Shown here one piece after another: positions 8,781 to 17,206 of a stretch of DNA of 64,000 bases. A program made the translations under genes and the position numbers. Source of the DNA: Streptacidiphilus sp041262525 (lineage in GTDB: Bacteria; Actinomycetota; Actinomycetes; Streptomycetales; Streptomycetaceae); assembly GCF_041262525.1 (NCBI RefSeq), contig NZ_JBGCCK010000033.1:1-64000 (forward strand). Direction: 5' to 3'. How positions within the stretch are numbered: the first letter of the stretch is position 1; each line of letters begins with the position of its first letter. The notes beneath the pieces were generated by a model. It searched no databases. It saw nothing but the letters and a program-made list of their open reading frames with translations, and was not told where the DNA came from.

Positions 8781-9641
8781 TCAGCTGCCGAGCCGGTAGA
8801 CGCGTGCGGCGTTTCCGCCGAATACGGCGGCGGTCTCGGCCGGCGAGAGCGCCTCCGTCAGCTCCCTCGCGGTACTGACGACGCGGGCGTAGTCGGCGGC
8901 GAGGGTGCACACGGGCCAGTCGGAGCCGAAGAGGAGCCGCTGCGGCCCGAAGGCGTCAAGCGCGGTGCCGACGTACGGGCGCAGGTCGGCGGTGGTCCAG
9001 GTGTGCCAGTCGGCCTCGGTGGGCAGGCCGGAGAGTTTGGCGACGGTGTTCGGTAGAGCCGAGAACGCGCGTAGGTGACGGGCCCAGGGCGCCGTCTCCC
9101 CCTTGGCAATCGGCGGCTTGCCGAGGTGGTCGAGCACAAAGGTGACGGGGGTGAGTGAGGCTGCCGCCGCGGTCGCGGCGGGCAACTGCTCGGGCCTGAT
9201 CACCAGGTCGTAGGACAGCCCCGCGGCTGCGACCGCAAGCAGGCCGCGTCGGACGTCGGCGCGGAGCAGCCACTGCGGGTCGGGCTCGCTCTGTACCTGG
9301 TGGCGGATGCCGACGAGGTGCGCGCCGCCGGGGCCTTCGCGCAGCGCGGCGAGCGCGTCGGCGATGTCTGGCGCGGTCAGGTCGGTCCAGCCGACGACAC
9401 CGGCGACCAGCGGGTCGGCGGCGGCGAGGGCGAGGAACTCGGGGGTCTCCTCGGGGACGCAGATCGTCTGGACGAGGATCGTGGCGTCCACGCCGGCCGC
9501 CCGCACATGGGGGCGTAGGTCGTCGAGCGTGAAGCTGCGGCGCAACGGGGCGAGTTCGGGGCCGGTGATCCAGTCCTGGTCGCGGACGGTGAGGTCCCAG
9601 ACGTGGTGGTGGGCGTCGATGACGCGCGGGGGTGTGGTCAC
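8781..9641 (-). CDS. Amidohydrolase-family sugar lactonase (likely L-fuconolactonase)
   Basis: 286 residues, GTG start overlapping the mutarotase stop by four bases. It is an amidohydrolase-2 TIM barrel with the N-terminal metal motif DAHHHVWD, the strand-end motif FVLDHLGKPPIAKG and the C-terminal FGSDWPV with catalytic Asp. COG3618 members next to fucose genes hydrolyse L-fucono-1,5-lactone to L-fuconate, the second step after sugar oxidation. It is the last gene of a nine-gene minus-strand operon beginning at 16815. The reaction is inferred from family plus context. Confidence 0.85.
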   Translation of the reverse strand: MTTPPRVIDAHHHVWDLTVRDQDWITGPELAPLRRSFTLDDLRPHVRAAGVDATILVQTICVPEETPEFLALAAADPLVAGVVGWTDLTAPDIADALAALREGPGGAHLVGIRHQVQSEPDPQWLLRADVRRGLLAVAAAGLSYDLVIRPEQLPAATAAAASLTPVTFVLDHLGKPPIAKGETAPWARHLRAFSALPNTVAKLSGLPTEADWHTWTTADLRPYVGTALDAFGPQRLLFGSDWPVCTLAADYARVVSTARELTEALSPAETAAVFGGNAARVYRLGS

Positions 9642-9949
9642 AGCTGCCAGACCACGGGCAGCGGGGCGTCGGCTCCCCCGGCGGAGTAGTCGTGGGCGAC
9701 TTCCAGCAGTTCGCCCATCCGGGCCTGCCAGGCGGTGTTGACGGGCAGTTTGCCGAGCTCGGCGATGAGCAGTGGGTAGTCCTCGACCTCCAGGAGGTGG
9801 AAGAGGTCGGTGCCACTTCGCCAGATCGTCCACTCGGTCGCCCCGGCGGCGCGAATGGCTGCGGTCAACTCCTCTGGGACCTCGCGGTGGGCCTGCTCGT
9901 ACGCGGCGATGCGGTCGGCGCGGACGCGGGTGTGCAGGGCGACTCTCAT
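9638..9949 (-). CDS. L-rhamnose/L-fucose mutarotase (RhaM family)
   Basis: 103 residues; a single ferredoxin-like domain of the COG3254 mutarotase family. Visible features are MRVALHTRVRADRIAAYEQA, HREVPEELTAAIRAAGA, TEWTIWRSGTDLFHLLEVED and a C-terminal LPVVWQL. The His in HREVPEE and the Trp/Arg pair match the active-site pattern of these proteins, which interconvert alpha and beta anomers of 6-deoxyhexoses. Start and stop overlap both neighbours (ATGA/GTGA), so translation is coupled. In this operon the substrate is most likely L-fucose. Confidence 0.87.
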   Translation of the reverse strand: MRVALHTRVRADRIAAYEQAHREVPEELTAAIRAAGATEWTIWRSGTDLFHLLEVEDYPLLIAELGKLPVNTAWQARMGELLEVAHDYSAGGADAPLPVVWQL

Positions 9950-10593
9950 GCGGACTGCTCCTGAGTGATGATCAGCACGTCGAGGGTGCGCGGGCCGTGC
10001 ACGCCCTCGACGCGGTCGAGTTCGATGTCGCTGGTGGCCGAGGGCCCGGATACGAAGGTCAGCGGCCGGGCAGGGTCGAGCATGGCGATCGCGTCGGGAA
10101 CGTCGCCGACGATCTGCTCGGCGCGGACAACGCAGAGGTGGTAGTCCGGCAGCAGGGTGAGCATGCGGCGGCCTTGGCCGGGGCCGGTGTCGAGCACGAT
10201 CGTGCCGGTCACCGCGATACCCACCGCGGCCGTGGTGAGCACCGCGTCTGCGGCCTCCAGTTCGGCGACGGTGAGTGGCCCGTCGTCGCTGAGACGATGC
10301 CAGGAGCCACCTTGCGGCAGCAGGTCCTCCGGGAAGCCGGCTGGGACGACGAGGCTGGTCACGCCACGTGCGCTCAGCAACTCGCCGACCGTCCGGGCGG
10401 CGTCGGCCGGTGTGGCCTGGACGACGTGGGCACGGTAGTCGGCGACGCGCTCGGCGAAGAGCTCGACGAGGTCACCCTCTGCGTGACTGCGACGGTAGGC
10501 GCGGTCCACCTCGATGTGTTCGGGGGTCTCGGCGTCGGGGACGTCGGCCAGCGCGGTGCGGATCCGCTCCAGCACGGTGTCACGGGCGTTCAT
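9946..10593 (-). CDS. lutC: LutC, L-lactate utilization protein C (LUD domain)
   Basis: 215 residues. An LUD-domain protein beginning MNARDTVLERIRTALADVP, with the conserved segments LVVPAGFPEDLLP, DAVLTTAAVGIAVTGTIVLD and a C-terminal GPSATSDIELDRVEGVHGP. LutC forms, with LutA and LutB, an iron-sulfur complex that oxidises L-lactate to pyruvate. The ATG overlaps the LutB stop (ATGA). Its placement inside a sugar-acid operon fits disposal of the L-lactate made by the diketo-acid hydrolase encoded by the operon's first gene. Confidence 0.93.
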   Translation of the reverse strand: MNARDTVLERIRTALADVPDAETPEHIEVDRAYRRSHAEGDLVELFAERVADYRAHVVQATPADAARTVGELLSARGVTSLVVPAGFPEDLLPQGGSWHRLSDDGPLTVAELEAADAVLTTAAVGIAVTGTIVLDTGPGQGRRMLTLLPDYHLCVVRAEQIVGDVPDAIAMLDPARPLTFVSGPSATSDIELDRVEGVHGPRTLDVLIITQEQSA

Positions 10594-12056
10594 CGGTGGT
10601 TACCTCCCTGTTCCTTGGTCCGCTTCCACCAGCCGCGGAAGGATTCGGCGGGCGGGGCGGGGGTGTCGCGGGCGTCGGTCCAGCCGTGGAGCGGGCCGGG
10701 CAGTGGGCCGATAACGCCCTTGCGGGCGATCATCCGGCCACCCAGTGAGGCGGCGCGCTGGGCGGCGGCGAGGCGGCCGGGGTTGGCCAGGATGGCGGTG
10801 GCGGCCCTCATGGCCAGGGCCTCCGCCGTCGGCGTGCGGCGTTTCGCGCGTTTCGCCTCGATGACCTTGGCGCGCAGGTGGGTCAGCACCTCGGGAATGT
10901 TGATCTTCACCGGGCAGGCGTCGTAGCAGGCGCCGCACAGGGTGGACGCGAAGGGCAGGGTCTCGGCATGGTCGACGCCCACCAGCTGCGGGGTGAGGAT
11001 CGCGCCGATCGGACCCGGATAGACGGAGCCGTAGGCGTGGCCGCCGGTGCGCTCGTAGACCGGGCAGACATTCAGGCAGGCGGAGCAGCGGATGCAGCCG
11101 AGCGCTTGGCGGCCGACGGTGTCGGCGAGGGTGTCGGTGCGGCCGTTGTCGAACAGGACCAGGTGGAAGGTCTGCGGGCCGTCGCCGGGAGTGGGGCCGG
11201 TCCAGGTGGAGGTGTAGGGGTTCATCCGCTCGCCGGTCGAGGAACGCGGCAGCAGCTGCAGGAAGACCTCCAGGTCCTGCCACTGCGGCAGGACCTTTTC
11301 GATACCCATGACGGTGATCAGGGTCTGCGGCAAAGTCAGGCACATCCGGCCGTTGCCCTCGGATTCGACGACCCCGACCGTGCCCGTCTCGGCGATGGCG
11401 AAATTGGCGCCGGAGACGGCGACCTTGGCGCGCAGGAACTTCTCCCGCAGGTGCAGCCGGGCGGCCTCGGCCAGCGCGCGCGGCTCGTCGGTGAGGTCGG
11501 CGGGGGCCGGGCGTCCCCAGGCGGCCATCTCCCTGAGGAAGATCTCGCGGATCTCGGCGCGGTTGCGGTGGATCGCGGGGACCAGGATGTGCGAGGGGCG
11601 GTCGTCGCCGAGCTGGACGATGAGTTCGGCCAGGTCGGTCTCGTAGGCGTGGATACCGGCCTCGGCCAGCGCCTCGTTGAGGCCGATCTCCTGCGTGGCC
11701 ATCGACTTGACCTTGACAACCTCCGTCTCCCCCGTGGCCGCCACGAGTGCGGTGACGATCCGGTTGGCCTCGGCCGCGTCGGCGGCCCAGTGCACGACGC
11801 CGCCGGCCTTGGTGATCGACTCCTCCAACCGCAGCAGATGCGTGTCGAGGTGCCGCAGCGTGCGGCGTTTGATCTCTGCGCCGGCTTCGCGCAGTTGCTC
11901 CCAGTCGTCCAGTTCGGCGGTGACGGCGAGGCGCTTGTCGCGGATGGTGGTGGTGGCCTTGCGCAGGTTGCGGCGCAGTTGCGGGTCGGCGAGCGCGGTG
12001 CGGGCCGCCTCGGGGAAGCCGGGGCTGCCCAGCCAGACGACGTTGTCGGGGCTCAC
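10590..12056 (-). CDS. lutB: LutB, iron-sulfur L-lactate oxidation protein
   Basis: 488 residues with a GTG start overlapping the LutA stop. The N-terminal two thirds is an LUD domain (SMATQEIGLNEALAEAGI, HILVPAIHRNRAEIREIFL, NFAIAETGTVGVVESEGNG). Two 4Fe-4S motifs follow: CIRCSACLNVCPVYE and CGACYDACPVKINIP. The C-terminal helical tail after position about 410 includes RKGVIGPLPGP. This is the core electron-transfer subunit of the LutABC lactate-oxidising complex. Both ends are translationally coupled to lutA and lutC. Confidence 0.94.
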   Translation of the reverse strand: MSPDNVVWLGSPGFPEAARTALADPQLRRNLRKATTTIRDKRLAVTAELDDWEQLREAGAEIKRRTLRHLDTHLLRLEESITKAGGVVHWAADAAEANRIVTALVAATGETEVVKVKSMATQEIGLNEALAEAGIHAYETDLAELIVQLGDDRPSHILVPAIHRNRAEIREIFLREMAAWGRPAPADLTDEPRALAEAARLHLREKFLRAKVAVSGANFAIAETGTVGVVESEGNGRMCLTLPQTLITVMGIEKVLPQWQDLEVFLQLLPRSSTGERMNPYTSTWTGPTPGDGPQTFHLVLFDNGRTDTLADTVGRQALGCIRCSACLNVCPVYERTGGHAYGSVYPGPIGAILTPQLVGVDHAETLPFASTLCGACYDACPVKINIPEVLTHLRAKVIEAKRAKRRTPTAEALAMRAATAILANPGRLAAAQRAASLGGRMIARKGVIGPLPGPLHGWTDARDTPAPPAESFRGWWKRTKEQGGNHR

Positions 12057-12793
12057 GCGGAAGCTCCTTCGGTCTGAGCCAGGATTTCGGCGAGGTGCAG
12101 CGTTCCGATGCCGGTCTTGAGCCGGGAGAGCCCGCCGCCGATGTGCATGAGGCAGGAGTTGTCGGCCGCGCAGAGCACATCCGCACCGGTGCCGACGACG
12201 TTGCGCATCTTGTCGCCGAGCATCGCGGTAGACGTCTCGGCGTTCTTCAGGGCGAAGGTGCCGCCGAAGCCGCAGCAGGAGTCGGCGCCCGGGAGCTCGA
12301 CCAGGTCGATGCCGCGCACCGCCCGCAGCAGTTGAAGCGGTTTGTCGGCCAGCCGCAGCCCGCGCAGCGAGTGGCAGGTCGGGTGGTAGGTGACCCGGTG
12401 CGGGAAGTACGCGCCGACGTCCGCCACACCGAGCACGTCGACCAGGAACTCGGTGAACTCGTACACGCGCGGCACGACCCCGGCCACCTCCGCGCGCAGC
12501 GCCGCGTCTCCGTACTGCGCGGCGAGCACCGGGTGGTTCTCCCTGACCATCCCGGCGCAGGACGCCGACGGCGTCACCACGGCGTCGTAGTTCGCGAAGG
12601 CGGCGGCGAAGCCGCGTACCAGCGGCATGGCCTCCGGGCGGTAGCCGGTGTTGAAGTGCATCTGCCCGCAGCAGGTCTGCGCGAGCGGGAACTCGACCGT
12701 GTGACCGAGCCGCTCCAGCACCGTGACGACGGCCTTGCCGGTTTCCGGGTACATCGTGTCGTTGAAACAGGTGATGAAGAGCGCGACCCGCAT
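12053..12793 (-). CDS. lutA: LutA, CCG-domain subunit of L-lactate oxidation complex
   Basis: 246 residues with two cysteine-rich CCG domains: FITCFNDTMYPETG with FPLAQTCCGQMHFNTGY, and VTYHPTCHSLRGL with PGADSCCGFGGTFALK. This is the LutA/GlcF-like architecture that handles electrons from lactate oxidation. The ATG shares one base with the stop of the preceding aldo/keto reductase gene (TGATG). The length is normal for LutA. Being placed between sugar dehydrogenase and lactonase genes, it is part of the fucose operon rather than a separate lactate operon. Confidence 0.94.
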   Translation of the reverse strand: MRVALFITCFNDTMYPETGKAVVTVLERLGHTVEFPLAQTCCGQMHFNTGYRPEAMPLVRGFAAAFANYDAVVTPSASCAGMVRENHPVLAAQYGDAALRAEVAGVVPRVYEFTEFLVDVLGVADVGAYFPHRVTYHPTCHSLRGLRLADKPLQLLRAVRGIDLVELPGADSCCGFGGTFALKNAETSTAMLGDKMRNVVGTGADVLCAADNSCLMHIGGGLSRLKTGIGTLHLAEILAQTEGASA

Positions 12794-13809
12794 CAGCTCG
12801 CCTCCTTGGGCTGGTCCGCGGTGGGCAGCGGTGCGTCCCAGGGCAGCAGGCCGGTCGATCGCAGCCGGTGCCACAGGTCCGCCGGGATGTCGTACCCCGT
12901 CATGGCTGCCGCATCGGATGCCTCGGCCGCGCTGCGCGCGCCGACCAGCACGGACGCGACGGCGGGGTGCCCGAAGGGGAACTGGAGAGCGGCCGCTCGC
13001 AGCGGAACGCCGAAGTCCTCGCACTCCGCCTTGATCCGCAGGGCGTGCACCAGCAAGTCCTGGGCGGCCGGGGCGTAGTCGAAGGTGGCACCGGGCTTCG
13101 GGTCGGCCAGCAGGCCGGAGTTGAAGACGCCGCCCACCACGACCGATACACCGCGCCGGGCGGCGTCCGGGAGCAGGTGGGTCAGGCCGGTCTGGTCGAG
13201 CAGCGAGTAGCGGCCCGCCAGCAGCACGACGTCGACGTCCGTCTCCCGTACGAAGCGGTTCAGCAGCCGGGTCTGGTTCATGCCGGCGCCGATCGCGCCG
13301 ATGATCCCCTCGCCGCGCAGGCGCTCCAGCTCCGGGTAGGCGGAGCCGAACGCCTGCTTCTCGTGGTCGTCCGGGTCGTGCAGGTAGGCGATGTCGATCC
13401 GGTCCAGGCCGAGGCGGGTGAGGCTGTCCTCGATCGAGGACCGCACACCGTAGGCGCTGAAGTCCCAGACCCGCTCGTGGGTCGCGGGGACGGCGAAGCC
13501 GTTGGCGAGGTCGTCGCCCGTCGGCGCCTCGTTCGGTCGGAGCAGGCGACCGACCTTGGTGGAGATCGTGTACTGGCTGCGCGGGCGATCCCGCAATGCA
13601 GCGCCCAGGCGTCGCTCGGACAGGCCGAGGCCGTAGTGGGGTGCGGTGTCGAAGTAGCGGATGCCCGCCTCCCACGCTGCGTCGACCGTCGCGGCGGCCG
13701 CCTCGTCGGAGACCTCGGTGAAGAGGTTTCCGAGAGCCGCCGCGCCGAGCGAGAGCGTGGTGACCGGTACCGTCGAGCGGCCCAGAGTGCGTCGTTGCAG
13801 GGGATTCAC
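12793..13809 (-). CDS. Aldo/keto reductase, probable L-fucose dehydrogenase
   Basis: 338 residues from a GTG at 13809 behind GGAAGG. AKR-fold markers are FDTAPHYGLGLSERRLG (catalytic Asp and Tyr), ISTKVGRLL (catalytic Lys), AYLHDPDDHE, GAIGAGMNQTRLL and SVLVGARSAAEA. AKRs of the D-threo-aldose/L-fucose 1-dehydrogenase type oxidise L-fucose to L-fuconolactone with NAD(P). The operon also has the mutarotase, lactonase and dehydratase that would act before and after, so this is the best candidate for step one. It starts 5 bases after the SDR stop. Confidence 0.87.
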   Translation of the reverse strand: MNPLQRRTLGRSTVPVTTLSLGAAALGNLFTEVSDEAAAATVDAAWEAGIRYFDTAPHYGLGLSERRLGAALRDRPRSQYTISTKVGRLLRPNEAPTGDDLANGFAVPATHERVWDFSAYGVRSSIEDSLTRLGLDRIDIAYLHDPDDHEKQAFGSAYPELERLRGEGIIGAIGAGMNQTRLLNRFVRETDVDVVLLAGRYSLLDQTGLTHLLPDAARRGVSVVVGGVFNSGLLADPKPGATFDYAPAAQDLLVHALRIKAECEDFGVPLRAAALQFPFGHPAVASVLVGARSAAEASDAAAMTGYDIPADLWHRLRSTGLLPWDAPLPTADQPKEAS

Positions 13810-13814
13810 CTGGG

Positions 13815-14579
13815 TCAGCCTTCCACCGGTCGCAGCCGCAGGCCAGCCATGCCGCCGTCGACGGCGAGCGAGGTGCCGGTGGTCGAGCCGGCCAGCGGGC
13901 TCGCCAGGTAGGCGATGGCGGCGGCGACCTCGTCGGCGGCGACGAGGCGTCCGTGCGGCTGACGGGCGTTCAGCGCGGCGCGCTCGGCGGCGGGGTCGGC
14001 GGCGGAGTCGAGCAGGCGGCCGACCCAGGGGGTGTCCACGGTCCCGGGGTTGACGCAGTTGACGCGGATGCCTTCGCGGACGTGGTCGGCGGCCATGGCC
14101 AGCGTCAGCGAGAGCACGGCGCCCTTGCTGGCGGAGTAGAGCGCCCGCTGCGGCAGCCCGGCGGTGGCGGCGATGGAGCAGGTGTTGACGATCGCCGCGT
14201 GCCCGGAGCCGCGCAGGTGCGGCAGAGCGGCGCGGGTGGTGCGGACGATGCCGAGGACGTTGACGTCCAGGACGCGGTGCCACTGCTCGTCGGGGTTGTC
14301 CTCGACGGTGCCCGCCGCGCCGATCCCGGCGTTGTTGACCAGGATGTCCAGGCCGCCCAGCGTCTCGACCGCCGCCGCGACGGCCGCACGGACCGAGGCG
14401 TCGTCAGCCACGTCGGCGGTGAAACCGTGCAAGGGCTTCTCGACATCGCTGGGGTCGAGATCGAGCACGGCCACCTCGGCGCCGCGCGCGGCGAGCAGGC
14501 GGGCTGTGGCGAGGCCGATGCCGGAGGCGCCGCCCGTCACGATGGCCCGAAGCTCGCTGAGATCCTGAAGGTGTGTCAT
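13815..14579 (-). CDS. SDR oxidoreductase, probable 2-keto-3-deoxy-L-fuconate dehydrogenase
   Basis: 254-residue classical short-chain dehydrogenase. The NAD-binding motif is VTGGASGIGLATARLL with an acidic VLDLDPSD after strand 2, suggesting NAD rather than NADP. The active-site elements are LVNNAGIGAAG, NTCSIAATAG, YSASKG and NPGTVDTPW. In the non-phosphorylative L-fucose route this step oxidises 2-keto-3-deoxy-L-fuconate to the 2,4-diketo acid. The ATG overlaps the dehydratase stop (ATGA). Substrate is from context. Confidence 0.87.
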   Translation of the reverse strand: MTHLQDLSELRAIVTGGASGIGLATARLLAARGAEVAVLDLDPSDVEKPLHGFTADVADDASVRAAVAAAVETLGGLDILVNNAGIGAAGTVEDNPDEQWHRVLDVNVLGIVRTTRAALPHLRGSGHAAIVNTCSIAATAGLPQRALYSASKGAVLSLTLAMAADHVREGIRVNCVNPGTVDTPWVGRLLDSAADPAAERAALNARQPHGRLVAADEVAAAIAYLASPLAGSTTGTSLAVDGGMAGLRLRPVEG

Positions 14580-15916
14580 GCCGAAACCGCCTCAGCTGCT
14601 GCGAAGTCCTCGGCCCAGAAGGTGCCGTCGGGGTAGGTGTAGGTGTCGATGGATGCCTGGTGCATCTGGGCGGAGAAGCCGGGGGTGAGTGGGGCCGTGT
14701 AGTGGCCGTCGCGGATGACGGTGGGGGCGAGGAAGTGGTCGTGGAGGTGGTCGACGTATTCGACGACGCGGTCCTCGGTGGTGCCGGAGAGGGCGACGTA
14801 GTCGAACATCGACAGGTGCTGCACCAGTTCGCACAGTCCGACCCCGCCGGCGTGCGGGCAGACAGGGACGCGGAACTTCGCGGCGAGCAGCAGGATCGCC
14901 AGGTTCTCGTTGACGCCGCCGACGCGTGCGGAGTCGAGCTGCAGGATGTCGATCGCGCCGGCCTGCAGCAGTTGCTTGAAGACGATGCGGTTCTGCACGT
15001 GCTCGCCGGTGGCGACCTTCACGGGGGCGACGCCGGCCCGGATCGCGGCGTGGCCCAGGACGTCGTCGGGGCTGGTGGGTTCCTCGATCCAGTACGGGTC
15101 GAACTCCGCCAGGGCGTTGGTCCAGGCGATCGCCTCGGCCACGTCCCAGCGCTGGTTGGCGTCGATCGCCAGCCGCACGTCCGGGCCGATCGCGGCGCGC
15201 GCCGCGCGGCAGCGGCGGACGTCGTCGGCCAGATCGGCGCCGACCTTCAGCTTGATCTGCGTGAAACCGTCCGCCAGCGCCTCCTTCGCCAGCCGGGTCA
15301 GCTTCTCGTCGGAGTAGCCCAGCCAACCCGGCGAGGTGGTGTAGGCGGGGTAGCCGCGCTCCAGCAGAACGGCCGTGCGCGCGGCGCGCCCCGCGCGGGC
15401 ATCCGTCAGCAGCTCCAGCGCCTCGGCCGGGGTGAGCGCGTCGGACAGGTAGCGGAAGTCGACCTGGGAGACCAGCCACTGCGGCTCGGCCTCCGCCAGG
15501 AACCGCCACAGCGGCAGCCCGGCCCGCTTCGCCGCCAGATCCCACACCGCATTGACCACCGCACCGACGGCCATGTGCATCACGCCCTTCTCCGGGCCGA
15601 GCCAACGCAACTGGCTGTCACCGATCAGGTCACGGCTGAGCGAACCCGGGTCCGCACACAGCTCCTCGACGGAGCGCCCGACGACGTGGTGGCGCAGCGC
15701 CTGGATCGCGGCGACCTGGACGTCGTTGCCGCGCCCGATGGTGAAGGTGAAGCCGTGCCCCTCCAGCCCGTCCCCCGCGTCGGTGCGCAGCACGAGGTAG
15801 GCGGCGGAGTAGTCGGGGTCGGGGTTCATGGCGTCCGAGCCGTCCAGCGACCGCGAGGTCGGGAAACGAACGTCGTAGGTGTCGACGGCGGTGATCCGCG
15901 CCGAGGATCCAGGCAT
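14576..15916 (-). CDS. Enolase-superfamily L-fuconate dehydratase
   Basis: 446 residues, the size of L-fuconate dehydratases. The capping domain begins ITAVDTYDVRFPTSRSLDGS and continues GHGFTFTIGRGNDV. The barrel has KxK as IKLKVGADL, metal ligands LAIDANQRWD and YWIEEPTSPDD with ATGEHVQNR, and the catalytic His in PVCPHAGGVGLCELVQH. These are hallmarks of the L-fuconate dehydratase branch of the mandelate-racemase group. It removes water from L-fuconate to give 2-keto-3-deoxy-L-fuconate. It is the second gene of the operon, 29 bases after the hydrolase gene. Confidence 0.92.
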   Translation of the reverse strand: MPGSSARITAVDTYDVRFPTSRSLDGSDAMNPDPDYSAAYLVLRTDAGDGLEGHGFTFTIGRGNDVQVAAIQALRHHVVGRSVEELCADPGSLSRDLIGDSQLRWLGPEKGVMHMAVGAVVNAVWDLAAKRAGLPLWRFLAEAEPQWLVSQVDFRYLSDALTPAEALELLTDARAGRAARTAVLLERGYPAYTTSPGWLGYSDEKLTRLAKEALADGFTQIKLKVGADLADDVRRCRAARAAIGPDVRLAIDANQRWDVAEAIAWTNALAEFDPYWIEEPTSPDDVLGHAAIRAGVAPVKVATGEHVQNRIVFKQLLQAGAIDILQLDSARVGGVNENLAILLLAAKFRVPVCPHAGGVGLCELVQHLSMFDYVALSGTTEDRVVEYVDHLHDHFLAPTVIRDGHYTAPLTPGFSAQMHQASIDTYTYPDGTFWAEDFAAAEAVSA

Positions 15917-15945
15917 GCTTGCTCTCTTCAGGTTCAGGGAGGGGC

Positions 15946-16815
15946 TCAGGCTTGGCGGAAGGTCTGCCGCTGGCGGCCGAGCCGGTCGATCTCCAGCTCC
16001 ACGGTCTGGCCGGGGCGGAGGTAGGGCTGGTCGGGCAGCCCGAGGGCGACTCCGGCCGGGGTGCCCGTGTTGATGACGTCGCCGGGCTCCAGGACCAGGT
16101 ACTGGCTCAGGTAGCGGACGATCTCGGCGACATCGAAGATCATGTTCTTGGTGAGGCCGTCCTGCCGCGGCACACCGTCCACCGCCAGCCGCAGGCCCAG
16201 GCGCTGCGGGTCGCCCACCTCGTCCGAGGTGACCAGCCACGGGCCCAGCGGGTTGAAGGTCTCGCAGGACTTGCCGAGATCCCACTGTCCGGAGAACTCC
16301 AGCTGGAACTCGCGCTCGGAGACGTCGTTGCTGATCGCGTACCCGGCCACGCAGGCCAGCGCCTCCTCGCGGGAGTCCAGGTAGCGGGCGCGGCGGCCGA
16401 TCACGACGGCGAGCTCGACCTCCCAGTCCGTCTTGTGCGAGCCACGCGGGATCAGCACCTCGTCGTACGGGCCGACGACCGTGCCCGGGTCCTTCATGAA
16501 GACCACCGGCCGGGGCGGGATGGCCGCTCCAGTCTCCTCGGCGTGGTCACGGTAGTTGAGGCCGATGCAGACCACCTTGCCCGGTCGGGCGACCGGAGCG
16601 CCGATGCGCTGCTCGGCGGCGGTCACCTCCAGCTCGGGCAGGCTGCCGGCCGCGAGCGCGGCACGGACCCGGTCGATGCCGCCGGACGCCAGGAAGGGCC
16701 CGTCGATGTCCTTGGTGACAGTGGACAGGTCGAGGACTCGTTCGCGGCCCGTTGCGGTGATGTCCAGCAGGGCCGGGCGCTCTGCTCCCGCGGCGCCGAG
16801 TCGCAGAAGTCTCAT
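15946..16815 (-). CDS. FAH-family hydrolase, probable 2,4-diketo-3-deoxy-L-fuconate hydrolase
   Basis: 289 residues from the ATG at 16815 with GAGGGGA upstream. FAH-fold features are VVCIGLNYRDHAEETGA, VFMKDPGTVVGPYDEV, the metal-binding HKTDWEVELAVVIGRRA, YAISNDVSEREFQ and VINTGTPAGVALG. Members of this branch cleave 2,4-diketo-3-deoxy sugar acids; from the L-fucose intermediate the products are pyruvate and L-lactate. It is the promoter-proximal gene of the nine-gene operon, with a predicted promoter and operator about 46-120 bases upstream. Its product explains the lutABC genes downstream. Confidence 0.9.
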   Translation of the reverse strand: MRLLRLGAAGAERPALLDITATGRERVLDLSTVTKDIDGPFLASGGIDRVRAALAAGSLPELEVTAAEQRIGAPVARPGKVVCIGLNYRDHAEETGAAIPPRPVVFMKDPGTVVGPYDEVLIPRGSHKTDWEVELAVVIGRRARYLDSREEALACVAGYAISNDVSEREFQLEFSGQWDLGKSCETFNPLGPWLVTSDEVGDPQRLGLRLAVDGVPRQDGLTKNMIFDVAEIVRYLSQYLVLEPGDVINTGTPAGVALGLPDQPYLRPGQTVELEIDRLGRQRQTFRQA

Positions 16816-16860
16816 GTGGTGCAGTCCCCTCTGACGGGTCGACAGGGAAGCCATCCTCAT

Positions 16861-16932
16861 TCATCAGATGTCTTCGGGCGGTGCCCCGACCATATGAGCC
16901 AGACTCGCCCATGGCAAGTAGTCATCGGATCT
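16861..16932 (-). promoter_or_regulatory. Catabolic operon promoter with two GntR-type operator copies
   Basis: On the minus strand a -35 TTGCCA (16917-16912) and -10 TATGGT (16894-16889) are separated by 17 bases. A TCATCAGATGT box (16861-16871) lies just downstream of the expected start site. A TCATCGGATCT box (16922-16932) lies just upstream of the -35. The shared core TCATCNGAT recurs at 17029 before the regulator gene, where it is a perfect palindrome. The arrangement fits repression by the adjacent FadR-type regulator. Confidence 0.6.
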
Positions 16933-17028
16933 CTCTTCGCCTCCAGGTCTCGAAAAACCGCCAATTTGGCAGCTCAAAGACCCCTCGGGGCATTGGAGTG
17001 TGGCCCCCAGAAGATCCCACCCCCTCAT

Positions 17029-17074
17029 TCATCCGATGACTCTTCTTGTCGAAGGAAGGGGCAGGCAGTAGGGT
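17029..17074 (+). promoter_or_regulatory. GntR regulator promoter with palindromic operator
   Basis: TCATCCGATGA (17029-17039) is a perfect 5+1+5 palindrome. It sits 6 bases upstream of TTGTCG (17046-17051), which is 17 bases from TAGGGT (17069-17074), a good streptomycete promoter. Eleven bases around this site (ATCCGATGACT) are the exact reverse complement of the box at the catabolic promoter. The regulator probably controls its own gene too. Confidence 0.6.
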
Positions 17075-17206
17075 CCACGTTGTCGGCCAGTCGCCCGAGA
17101 GCGTCTGAGCAGCGCCGACCCCTAGCCGCGGTCCGGGACATGCCCTGACTCGGACCGCACTCTCAACCAGCGGTTCGCTACGAACGCGGAGAAGGCGAAC
17201 CACCCG

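Noticed and set aside
12793..14283. Aldo/keto reductase with a long N-terminal extension into the SDR gene.
   Set aside because: The extension is Arg-rich and antisense-like in composition; a GGAAGG-preceded GTG at 13809 gives normal family length.
8781..16815. Assigning the catabolic operon to L-rhamnose instead of L-fucose.
   Set aside because: The mutarotase and FAH/SDR families also serve rhamnose, but three intact or related fucosidase genes in the adjoining units and the fuconate-dehydratase-like enolase favour fucose; rhamnose or L-galactose remain possible alternative substrates.
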